Positions 55,501 to 64,000 of a stretch of DNA of 64,000 bases are shown piece after piece. The number at the start of each line of letters is the position of its first letter. The first letter of the stretch is position 1. The position numbers and the translations under genes were made by a program. This stretch comes from Mesostigma viride (lineage: Eukaryota > Streptophyta > Mesostigmatophyceae > Mesostigmatales > Mesostigmataceae), in NCBI GenBank assembly GCA_009746045.1, contig RPFO01000090.1, positions 630,887-694,886 of the forward strand, written 5' to 3'. The notes under the pieces were generated by a model that ran no database searches, was not told where the DNA came from, and saw nothing but the letters and a program-made list of their open reading frames with translations.

Positions 55501-58500
55501 AGTAAGAATGAAGATGGAGAGGTGCTCGTCCCAATGAAAGGGAAACATGTCAGCATGAAAGGGAACCTATCAGCATAATTGTAAAACACACTCTAACGAG
55601 CCGGAAAAGATCATGGCCAGCCGCCACCATGGCCAGCACAAGAGAGAGGATGTAGGCAGAGAGGTTGCAGCCCCAACGCATAGAAAGAAGTATTTAAAAT
55701 TCTAGAACATATGAGAGGCGAGTGCGCGTGTGCGAAACGGCGACGAGTGCATCACCCGTGAGAAAGGATGAAAACAGAGGCACACAACGCGAAGTGACAG
55801 ACAAGAAAAAATGTGAGCCGACATGTGGTGGGCCCAAGAGACATCCGAGGGGAAGAGGGAGTGAGGGGCATCCGAGATATAGAGACAGTTTCCGACAAGC
55901 ATGAGGGGTTCATAAGGGTGGTAACATTCTCGTCACAAGGGTGGTAACATTCTCGTCACAAGGGTGGTAACATTCTCGTCACAAGGGTGGTAACATTCGC
56001 GTCACAAGGGTGGTAACATTCTCGTCACAAGGGTGGTAACATTCTCGTCACAAGGGTGGTAACATTCGCGTCACAAGGGTGGTAACATTCTCGTCACAAG
56101 GGTGGTAACATTCGCGTCACAAGGGTGGTAACATTCTCGTCATAAGGGTGGTAACATTCTCGTCACAAGGGTGGTAACATTCTCGTCACAAGGGTGGTAA
56201 CATTCTCGTCACAAGGGTGGTAACATTCGCGTCACAAGGGTGGTAACATTCTCGTCACAAGGGTGGTAACATTCTCGTCACAAGGGTGGTAACATTCTCG
56301 TCACAAGGGTGGTAACATTCTCGTCACAAGGGGGGTAACATTCTCGTCACAAGGGTGGTAACATACATCACTGGTTTTACTATGGGTTATTACATACCAT
56401 GTATCTACAGGTTTGGGTTATTCCATCCCATGTATCTACAGGTTTAGGCTTATGGTAACTAAATATCTTTAGGTTGAGGCTTATGGTAACTATATCTCTA
56501 CAGGTTCAGGCTTATGGTAACTATATCTCTTCCCCCGACCTACCCACCATCCCTAGCCCCATACCCCCATTCCAACCCCCCTTGTGCCCCCCTCTTCAGT
56601 CTTCCCCTTTCTCCCAGACCTCAAAACACGGTCCCCAGCCAGTCCCCCGCAGGTTCTGCAACCCAAGAAATGTTTTACCTGTCCACAAGGGCATTGAAAA
56701 CACGTCCCTTCCCCCCCCCACACAAAACTACCCTTTCCACTCTTGTTTATTATTGTAAGATATTTCTCGGCTCACCTCAGGGGGCTTGCGGTTATAAAGG
56801 TATGCACCCACACAGCTCCACAAGAAAGCTCTTACGAAGATTGTTTTCATATAAGGTTCAACAAGGACCTTACTTACTCTTTCTTTTTCCCTCTTACTTG
56901 CCATACTACCAGCCTACTCACCTTGGAGGTAGCGTACTCCCCCTCCCCTCCCCTCCCAACCCCCACCCCACCCCGCCCCACCATTCTTTCCTCTCTTTAC
57001 TGTTTCCGTCAATGTCACACTCACGTCGGAGGACTTGCGGAGGTATGCCTGCAGCAGCCTCACGAGCGCGGGCACGTTCCCCTTTCGCTCCCACAGCATG
57101 GGCGAGACGAGCGCGGGCAAGAGCGCGACAAAGTTGGGTGGCAGCGGCGGCGGGTGCTGCTCGGCCACCTGGGCCAGCAGCTGGAAGACGTAGGGGTGGA
57201 ACTCCTGGATGTCTGATTCCAGGATCTGCTGGAAGACGGGGAAGAGGACTGCCTGGAAGTTGTCCAGCTGCGGGGGGCAGGGGACGAGGGGGTTGGAGTG
57301 GCGGATAGGGGGTGGGGAGGAAGGGCGGGGGTATGGGAAAGGTGAAAAGGAAGCGCCCGAGAGTGTAAGAATGGGGGAGGGGGCGAAGAAAGTAGGGAAC
57401 AGAGATCGGAAAAGAAGAGATCATTCGTGTCACAGAAGTAGGGGAGAGAAAAATTAAGGTTGGGAAAGGAAAAAAAGGGGGGGAGGGAGGGGGGGTTGTT
57501 GAAGGAGGGGGCCCAGTGGCAGGCACTGGGGCGAGCAGGGGAGGAAGCAACCAAAAAAAGAGTGAACTGGATGCTGCCTGTGTGACAGAATGATACTAAT
57601 GTAATACTATAGTACACCAGGGATGTCCAGGGAGGGTATATTGAAAAGCGAGGCAACCAAGGGATCCAAGTTGCATGACGCAGACGCTCAACAGGAAAAT
57701 AAGTCACCAGGCTTAATTTCTTGGTGATTTATTTTCCCAATGAACATGCTCACATCCCGCAGGGACCCAGGCTTTCTTCTCTCTGAGCGTGGGAGATATT
57801 TAGGTCTTATGGCACCGACGTAACCACGCGAGCAGGCATTGTCAACCAAAGCACAATGAAGTACCGAAACAAGATGACCCCATGGACTGTTACAACATAA
57901 TGGACCAAGGTGGTGCACTGTGACCTAATACTGGATCCAGCAACTTCGTAAATACGTTTGCATAGCAATGATGGATGCCTTGCGACGCTATCATAGCAAC
58001 GACCATGGACGGATCAACAAATGACGTAACGGGAGGATCGACGAATGGTTTCCATGCGACAACCAGTGCAGATATAATAATGAGAGAATGAATGCATGAA
58101 CGAACGAACGAACGAACGAACGAACGAACGAACGAACGAACGAACGAACGAACGAACGAACGAACGAACGAACGAACGAACGAACGAACGAACGAACGAA
58201 CGAACGAACGAACGAACGAACGAACGAACGAACGAACGAACGAACGAACGAACGAACGAACGAACGAACGAACGAACGAACGAACGAACGAACGAACGAA
58301 CGAACGACGAACGAACGAACGAACGAACGAACGAACGAACGAACGAACGAACGAACGAACGAACGAACGAACGAACGAACGAACGAACGAACGAACGAAC
58401 GAACGAACGAACGAACGAACGAACGAACGAACGAACGAACGAACGAACGAACGAACGAACGAACGAACGAACGAACGAAAGCATGCATGCATGCATGCAT

Positions 58501-61500
58501 GCATGGATGGATGGACGGACGGACGGACGGACGGACGGACGGACGGACGGACGGACGGACGGACGGACGGACGGACGGACGGACGGACGGACGGACGGAC
58601 GGACGGACGGACGGACGGACGGACGGACGGACGGACGGACGGACGGACGGACGGACGGACGGACGGACGGACGGACGGACGGACGGAGGGAGGGAGGGAG
58701 GGAGGGAGGAGGGAGGGAGGGAGGGAGGGAGGGAGGGAGGGAGGGAGGGAGGGAGGGAGGGAGGGAGGGAGGGAGGGAGGGAGGGAGGGAGGGGGAGGGA
58801 GGGAGGGAGGGAGGGAGGGGAGGGAGGGAGGGAGGGAGGGAGGGAGGAGGGAGAGGGAGGGAGGAGGGAGGGAGGGAGGGAGGGAGGGAGGAGGAGGAGG
58901 AGGGAGGGAGGAGGAGGGAGGGAGGGAGGGAGGGAGGGAGGAGGGAGGGAGGAGGGAGGAGGGAGGAGGAGGGAGGGAGGGAGGGAGGGAGGGAGGGAGG
59001 GAGGAGGGAGGGAGGGAGGGAGGGAGGGAGGGAGGGAGGGAGGGAGGAGGGAGGGAGGGAGGGAGGGAGGGAGGGAGGAGGGAGGGAGGGAGGGAGGGAG
59101 GGAGGAGGGAGGGAGGGAGGGAAAAGGGAGGGAGGGAGGGAGGGAGGGAGGGGGAGGAGGAGGGAGGGAGGGAGGGAGGGAGGGAGGGAGGAGGAGGGGA
59201 GGGAGGGAGGGAGGGAGGGAGGAGGGAGGGAGGGAGGGAGGGAGGGAGGGAGGGAGGGAGGGAGGGAGGGAGGGAGGGATGGATGGATGGATGGTTGAAT
59301 GAATGATTGGATGAATGAATGAATGATTGGATGGGATGGGATGGGATCACACACCATGGCCTTGTCGCCGGGGCACGCGTGACGGATGAGAGCCGCGATT
59401 GACTCGAACAAGTAGTGCACAAAGGCGGTCTGCATCGGGTTCTGGCAGATCTCACGCAGCATCGCCGCCAGCTTGGTCACCGCCTGCGGGGCGACTGGCT
59501 TGATGTCACCCTCCGCAAATCCGATCACGCGCATGATGCAGCTGTTGGGTGGGGGGCAGAGGGGGGGAGAGTCGGGGGGGGGGGGGAGAGGGGGGGCGGC
59601 GTCGGCGGTGGTGGTGGTGGTGGTGGTGGCGGCGGCGCAGCGGTGGTGGTGGCGTCGGCGGCAGTGGCGGGGCGGCGGTGGCAGTGGCGACGGCGTCGGC
59701 GGCGGCGGCGGCGTCGACGGCAGCGGCAGCGGTGGTGGTGGCGTCGGCGTCGGCGTCGGCGGTGGTGGTGGGGTGTGGGGGGGGGGGGTGATGCGAGTTG
59801 GGGTTGAGGAGTGGGCAGAGGGGGGTAGGGGTGGTCCGGCACAGCGCGAGAGGAGCGCTTCAAGATGTTAGCCAAGTGCTCAATGATGCTAGCGAGCTCC
59901 AGAGTCGGGGCAAACATGGTCTTTTTGTAAAGTCATACGAGTACTGGTATACTGCACTCCCAGCATAAAGTAGCAGCCGCTCATTCTCATGTTTCTGACT
60001 GCCATCCTGGCCTTAAAAAAGGCCCAGGTATGCGGGTACAGGAGAAGATGGAGATGCAGGGGGGCGATTGTTAAGCGTCCATGCCCCTGCACATACCGCA
60101 CTAGCGGTTGATTAACTTCTTTGGGGGTTTCCACGCATCTTGGTTGGGAGAGACTTGTTCTCAAAAGCCCCCCATCAATGCATTGTTCTACATTAGGAAA
60201 GTACACCTCCTTCCCACGCCCCGCATGACATCGTGGCTCTGTACTTAGTAACATCCCTTCCCCCCACGCACCGCATCACGCACTCATTCCCACGCACCGC
60301 ATCACGTATTCATTCTCGCTCGAATCCGGAAGCTCCAGCGCCGCGAACAGGTTGGTCAGCAGCTGCGGCAGGAATGACGCAATGTCCGCCTTGGAGTACC
60401 TGTCCACACGCGGGGGGGGGGGGGGGGGTTGACAGGAGCACAAGACCAACCGAGGAAAGCGGGGGGTACACACAGGCAAGGTATTGTTTTTCCATTATCT
60501 CTAATCAAGACGTACCATAATTTCTTCTTACATCCAACCGAATGGGCGGGAGCCATACGGCCTAATACATGCACGACAAACGACCCACAAGACATACACT
60601 GACATACAGAATCTTGTATGCAGGCTTACACCTTGAACGCTTGGTGGACTTGCTAAGAAGGTTTCAAGACCATGCGCATCGCAATACAAGGCAGGATGTG
60701 GTGAGACGCTCGAGACTAGGATGCACTATGCACGATGCCATGGGACATCGCCTACCTCGCCTTGCGCCTGTCCTTGAGACGCATGTCCCTCCCTGGATGT
60801 CTTTTTACTTTAAAGCATCCCCCCCCACCACAAGTTACATGGGCTAACGCATGTCCTCTTCCTTGCCATGCACAGCATGCGTTCTCTCCCCCTCATGCAT
60901 GCATATCATACATGCATAGTACACTGTTTCAAAGTAGAGTGACCCGTTGTTCCCACCACCACCCTTACCTCGCCTGGCGCGTGTCCTTGTCCTTGAGGCT
61001 GAGCAGCCGCTCGAGCGTGTGCGCCGCGTAGCTGTGGGTCACATTCGACTCGGCGGTGAGCAGCGCCAGAATTGAGGGCATGAGGCCGAGCACCGTGTCC
61101 TTTGGCAGCAGCAAGCGGAACGCCGTCACGTACTTCAGCGCGCCGGCCTTGAGCACGGGGAGCGCGTTGGCGTCCGGAGACCGCAGGTCCGGCACAATCT
61201 GTGTTAGGGTGATTTGTCATAAATTGTTGGTCCGGGAACAAGCAGAGGAGCGGTTGGGTGAGTCAGCTTTCGTTCAGCCAAAATAAATTAGGGTAGCTTG
61301 GCTGTGTGTGTGCGTGTGTGTATGAGTATGTGTGTGCCTGTGTGTATGTTTGCGTGTGTGTGACCATGCGTGTCTCTGTGCGTGTGTGAGTGCATGTGCA
61401 TGTACATGTGCATGTGCATGTGCATGTGCATGTGCATGTGCATGTGCATGTGCATGTGCATGTGCATGTGCATGTGCATGTGCATGTGCATGTGCATGTG

Positions 61501-63746
61501 CATGTGCATGTGCATGTGCATGTGCGTGTGTGTGTGTGTGTGCGCGCGCATGCGTGTGTGAGTGCAACATAGCGCCCAAAAGGGAAGGGGGGAAAAAAAC
61601 CCTTGTCTCATAACGATGCACCTTCGGGCCCTTGTGGGTGGGTGGGTGGGTGGGTGGGTGGGTGGGTGGGCGGGCGGCGGGCGGGCGGGCGGGCAGGCGG
61701 GCGGGCGGGCGGGCGGGCGGGCGGGCGGGCGGGCGGGCGGGCGGGCGGGCGGGCGGGCGGGCGGGCGGGCGGCGGGCGGGCGGGCGGGCGGGCGCGGTGG
61801 GTGGGTGGGTGGGTGGGTGGGTTGGCGGGTGGACAGGTTAGATGTAAATAAGCAGGCATGAAAGTGTCCACACATCATAAAGGAATAATCATGTTTACAA
61901 TTAAGATGGCAGGAAGTTCTTGATGACCTCCAGGTCGCAAAAAGCAACTGCCTGCGACCCCCATCCCCCCACCCCAGAACACCGCTACTGCCAGGTTGTG
62001 CCGCCACCCTGCCGTTCTGAACCCCGTGCCGCGAACCCAACCCTCATAAACTTCTGCGTCATAGACCAATCTCTCCCATGGCCGCACCAGCTTGACATAC
62101 AGCACCCACTCGCATATGCCGCATTTTCCCCCCTGAAACCTCCGGATCTGCAGTGGAAACAGCCCCCCCTCAATGCCGCACCCTATGCTGCTAACTCAAG
62201 AGCAATTCCCACGCATTCCTACCTGCTTGTTGAAGACATCCCCGCCTCACAAATTCGTATCAGTATCTCCCTACCTGCTTGTTGAAGAAGTCCCCCACGT
62301 CGATCAGCTGGCTGACACCTGTCGCACCGTGGGCGGCCGTCTTCTGGCGCACAGCCAGCGCCAGCACAAGGTAGATAGCGCAGTCCTTCGACTGATGGTT
62401 GTACGTGTGTTTGCATGTGGACGATGAGGGGCAACAGGCAAGGGGCGGGGAAACAGAAGGGAGCCGTCCATGTATAGTCAAGTTCCAGCACCGCGTGGTT
62501 GTCACAGTCCTTGGGCTGGGGATGGGAGAAGGGAGGGGGAGGGGAAAGCACCCCAAAAAACACCATCCACGAAACAGTCACGTCACGCTAGCAGGCAGAG
62601 GACGCAGCACGTGGCCTGACATCACGCCCCTCACCGTCCAGTTAGCATTCGTTTTTTTTGTTGCTTTATGCCCCCCCCCCTTCCCACTTGCAGTCGCGTC
62701 TACTGTATCCCCATGCCCCTCACCTTCCAGTTTGCTGTTGGGTTGGCCGCGTACTCGTGCAGCATGATGCCAATGTAGCCCGAGCACAGCTGCGTCACCT
62801 CGGCCTCAAACTTCTCGGTGAGGCCGCGGATCTGGACGCAATGGTTGCGATAAAAAGGGGGAAAAGCCCACACAGTAGAAAGCAAGAAAGAGAAACATAA
62901 TGGTGTAACTTTATCTGTCAGCGCGTGGATAGGGTGGCAGTTAGGGCACGAAAGAAAGTCGGCGCAGAATAAGGCGAAAAGAGAAGAAGCTTCTCCATCA
63001 GCCCGCGGATCTGGCGCCAAGCAAAAAAGTGAAAAGCCCGTGCCATGATAAGGGCAAAAAGAACAACAGTTGGTGTAAGCTCGTCCATCAGCCTGCGGAT
63101 CTGGTTGCAATAGCGAGGAATAAAAAGCTAGAGGTACAGACATGACGGCAAACATACTTGTAGAAAGCTGTCGGTCGAGTCATGAGACCTTAGGCAGAAG
63201 CACGGGAAAGAAAGTCCGCGCAAGGAATGGAGCGCGATGAATAATACACTACTATAATAGTAATATATAATGTACTACTATAATATATATAGTATGCTAC
63301 TGTAGTATATAAGCTGCCTCACGGTCGGCAAAGCAGTGCGTCACTTTATAGGTGTGTCCATAGCTGCTCTAACCTTAGCTTCTGTACCTTAGCTTCTGTA
63401 TGTTTCAACAACTGCTCTCCCCCCCAGCCTAGAGATGGCCCCCTCCCAGCTTAGAGAGAACTTTCTGGAGTCTACCGGTTGCCAGACTTCTTTCCATCCT
63501 AGCCGCTTCCCTAAAGCCAACGAGCTAACAGGTCCTGGTTCCCCACCACCTCGCAGGCACCTTGGCAGAGCCATGCGTCAAATTCCCACCAGCTAACAAC
63601 CCACCAGCTCGCAGGCGGTGCGCCGCCGCGTGTCGCTGTCGCTCCCCTCCAGGTCGCGCCGGATGTACTCCACGTGGTTGGTCTCGAACAGCTCCTCTTC
63701 TTCAGGCCGCATGCGCAGATTGGGGATGACGATGCTCTCGCAGATG
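49581..63746 (-). CDS. CSE1: exportin-2 / CSE1 / CAS, C-terminal 627 residues (5' part outside window)
   Basis: Exportin-2 returns importin-alpha to the cytoplasm with RanGTP. Fourteen minus-strand exons: 63746-63605, 62831-62724, 62391-62275, 61198-60969, 60399-60298, 59541-59355, 57267-57025, 55379-55207, 54350-54245, 53384-53318, 52440-52331, 50850-50701, 50398-50297, 49628-49581. Every intron is GT-AG, phases agree, and the sum (1885 nt) is open to the final TAA. Family landmarks in order: [140 protein letters not shown], and [13 protein letters not shown]. The tail is [15 protein letters not shown]. The length matches the usual C-terminal 630 residues of ~970-residue family members, all HEAT repeats. 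Introns hold microsatellites and repeated exon edges. Confidence 0.95.
50839..51040 (-). repeat. repeated acceptor/exon edge (exon 50701-50850)
   Basis: The real edge reads CCCCAG|GCTGTCATCTCC on the minus strand. Copies sit in the intron at about 50921-50936 (CCCCAG|GCGGTCGTCTCC) and 51024-51038 (ACAG|GCTGTCATCGCC), periods 82 and 103. Confidence 0.8.
51074..51225 (-). repeat. 25-bp minisatellite in exportin-2 intron
   Basis: Six copies of GGGCATGACGTGTGAGTG plus TACGAGA, nearly perfect. Confidence 0.95.
51678..51765. repeat. 23-bp repeat with hairpin potential
   Basis: Nearly four copies of ACACGTACACTGTAGATTA plus 4 bases. The third contains GTAGACT...AGTCTAC, which can fold. Confidence 0.8.
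52046..52135. repeat. 15-bp repeat TATAATGCTATCTGC
   Basis: Six units with two common variants (ATGCTG and ATACTA) in the exportin-2 intron. Confidence 0.9.
52181..52345 (-). repeat. 71-bp tandem array ending in a real exon (exon 52331-52440)
   Basis: The real exon end and donor (CTGCTCGAT|GTGGGTGG) is one unit of a 71-bp array. Two further units place CTGCTTGAC|GTGGGTAG at 52260/52259 and 52189/52188. The unit also carries GTTGAATGTTGCTGGGGG. A partial unit continues to about 52140. Confidence 0.9.
52541..52570 (-). repeat. repeated 5' edge of exon 52331-52440
   Basis: The minus strand reads GCAAGATGGAGTACAAGCTG, against GCAAGATGGAGTGCAAGCTG at the real exon start (52440). The acceptor AG is lost in this copy. 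The intron flank also matches (CGTATTCG... against CGTACTTG...). Confidence 0.8.
53400..53512. repeat. degenerate ~27-bp repeat
   Basis: Four degenerate units with GGGAGTYRMAAGAACACC-like content in the exportin-2 intron just before exon 53318-53384. Confidence 0.6.
54020..54235. repeat. GTGCCACCTAGTTTTG repeats and CACCTTGCGG copies
   Basis: Five or six units of GTGCCACCTAGTTTTG lie at 54120-54225. Two CACCTTGCGG words (54028, 54081) may echo the donor side of exon 54245-54350 (CACCTTGTTG), but the similarity is weak. Confidence 0.55.
54460..54600. repeat. GGAGCAGGCGCG low-complexity tract
   Basis: Hexamer- and dodecamer-type repeats of GAGCAG and GGCGCG in the exportin-2 intron. They cause Ala/Pro- and Arg/Gly-rich spurious frames. 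Confidence 0.85.
54978..55215 (-). repeat. repeated donor/exon edge (exon 55207-55379)
   Basis: The real edge reads CTGTGCAGCCG|GTGAGCATGG. Copies downstream read CTGTGCAGCCA|GTGAAGATGG (about 55099) and CCGTGCAGCCA|GTGAGACGG (about 54977). Periods are about 108 and 122, and the following intron sequence is also copied. Confidence 0.85.
55912..56365. repeat. 23-bp minisatellite, ~20 copies
   Basis: Unit GTAACATTCTCGTCACAAGG plus GTG in the exportin-2 intron. The main polymorphism is CTCGTC against CGCGTC, with CGC forms at units 4, 7, 9 and 14. One unit has CATAAGG and one has GGGGGG. Confidence 0.96.
58098..59290. repeat. compound tetranucleotide array CGAA-GCAT-GGAC-GGGA-GGAT
   Basis: About 95 CGAA units (one 1-base slip at 58306), five GCAT, about 43 GGAC (58512-58683), then irregular GGGA with GGA interruptions to 59279, and finally GGAT/GAAT. 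All lies in one exportin-2 intron. It produces long spurious frames on both strands. Confidence 0.97.
59570..59790. repeat. GGT/GGC trinucleotide tract
   Basis: Imperfect GGT, GGC and GTC triplets between poly-G runs in the exportin-2 intron next to exon 59355-59541. Confidence 0.9.
60265..60310 (-). repeat. repeated donor/exon edge (exon 60298-60399), 26 bp
   Basis: GTGATGCG|GTGCGTGGGAATG occurs at the real donor (60298/60297). The same word occurs 26 bp further into the intron (60272/60271), preceded by GAATGAGTGC against GAATGAATAC. Confidence 0.88.
60751..60790 (-). repeat. repeated donor/exon edge (exon 60969-61198)
   Basis: The minus strand reads CTCAAGGACAGGCGCAAGGC, then GAG|GTAGGC. 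The real edge has CTCAAGGACAAGGAC, ACGCGCCAGGC, then GAG|GTAAGG. The copy lies 213 bp into the intron. Confidence 0.78.
61388..61560. repeat. CATGTG hexamer array
   Basis: About 22 copies of CATGTG followed by a GT-rich run, in an exportin-2 intron. Confidence 0.97.
61637..61825. repeat. GGGT-GGGC-GGGT tetranucleotide array
   Basis: Nine GGGT, about 30 GGGC (with a few slips), then GGGT again. The G-rich strand is the plus strand; the exportin-2 transcript carries the C-rich strand. Confidence 0.97.
62219..62290 (-). repeat. repeated donor/exon edge (exon 62275-62391), 52 bp
   Basis: CTTCAACAAGCAG|GTAGG occurs at the real donor (62275/62274) and again 52 bp into the intron (62223/62222). 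Confidence 0.88.
62826..63110 (-). repeat. repeated acceptor/exon edge (exon 62724-62831), four units
   Basis: Real edge CCAG|ATCCGCGGCCTCACCG. Copies in the upstream intron: CTAT|CCACGCGCTGACAG (about 62928, decayed), CCAG|ATCCGCGGGCTGATGG (about 63010) and CCAG|ATCCGCAGGCTGATGG (about 63100). Spacing is 82-97 bp. Confidence 0.85.
63545..63620 (-). repeat. repeated donor/exon edge (exon 63605-63746)
   Basis: Real edge GCCTGCGAGCTG|GTGGGTTG. About 50 bp into the intron a copy reads GCCTGCGAGGTGGTGGGGAA (63546-63565). Confidence 0.75.
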
Positions 63747-64000
63747 CTGGCAACCGAGAGCGTGAAGCATCACGCTTGGCGGGAGGGGAGCACACATGAC
63801 AACGGGCAATAGAAAAGTTCAGGCAACCGTGAGGGTGGGGCCTCGTGTTTGGCAGGGGCAGGGGGGGGGGGGGGGGGGCATATGACAACGGGCACTAAGA
63901 AAGTTCAGGCAACGGTGAGGACGTGAGACCGAGCAGCAACGATGCCAACATGGTCGTTTCGCAAACGACAAAAAATAGAGCAGGAGGCGCGTCGAAAGAT
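63747..64000 (-). other. exportin-2 intron at the window edge
   Basis: Intron upstream of exon 63605-63746. It holds two copies of an ~100-bp unit (ACAACGGGCAMTARRAAAGT at about 63800 and 63887) separated by a poly-G run. No further exon was identified. Confidence 0.6.

Noticed and set aside
55912-56365. CRISPR-like array of 23-bp direct repeats
   Set aside because: There are no spacers: units are directly adjacent, in an intron of a eukaryotic gene.
57890-59534. Frames of 400-520 residues (FVRS, NERT, REGG and PSLP repeats)
   Set aside because: They come from the compound tetranucleotide array in an exportin-2 intron. Only the exon 59355-59541 portion is real coding sequence.
59860-59917. 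Extra exportin-2 exon reading [20 protein letters not shown]
   Set aside because: The flanking exons (60298 and 59541) join in phase and give the conserved [11 protein letters not shown] sequence with nothing between them.
59415-59917. Gly/Ser or His/Arg-rich frames of 130 residues
   Set aside because: They result from GGT/GGC triplet repeats beside an exportin-2 exon.

Overview
The window looks like nuclear DNA from a streptophyte-type green alga. The main reason is an intronless gene at 15894-17801 that joins a RAV-type B3 DNA-binding domain to an Aux/IAA-ARF-like PB1 domain, a pairing expected only in the plant lineage. Intron-rich genes, L1-type LINEs whose ORF1 has an RRM and a conserved C-terminal domain, and abundant simple repeats agree with an algal genome. 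An early-branching lineage (Mesostigma or Chlorokybus grade) is my guess, not something the sequence proves.

Only three cellular genes can be supported. (1) 15894-17801 (+): a complete 635-residue B3-PB1 transcription factor. (2) 41470-44015 (-): a four-exon secreted protein with a YHYH-type domain and a proline-rich tail. (3) 49581-63746 (-): the 3' two thirds of exportin-2 (CSE1/CAS), 14 exons encoding the last 627 residues. All its internal junctions are GT-AG and in phase; the 5' exons lie beyond the right edge.

The rest is mostly repeats. 693-12215 is a large, recent inverted repeat with 3.2-3.3 kb arms. It holds GGAT-type microsatellites and encloses a truncated retrotransposon ORF with a restriction-like endonuclease. 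12235-15075 holds three copies of a long-TIR MITE. 18484-38420 is a nest of LINE copies interrupted by two piggyBac-like elements with TTAA target duplications (18726-21026 and 24652-26373) and a 589-bp MITE (23746-24334). 38620-40095 is a LINE fragment carrying a ~960-bp CCCAT satellite. 44960-48830 is further LINE debris, including an inverted pair.

The most unusual signal is in the exportin-2 gene. At nine exon edges the exon end with its splice site is repeated one to three times inside the neighbouring intron, with periods of 26 to about 210 bp. This suggests that introns here grow by tandem duplication across splice junctions. A second theme is that several LINE families end in different short hairpins followed by the same kind of TTAAT or TTTAA tail.
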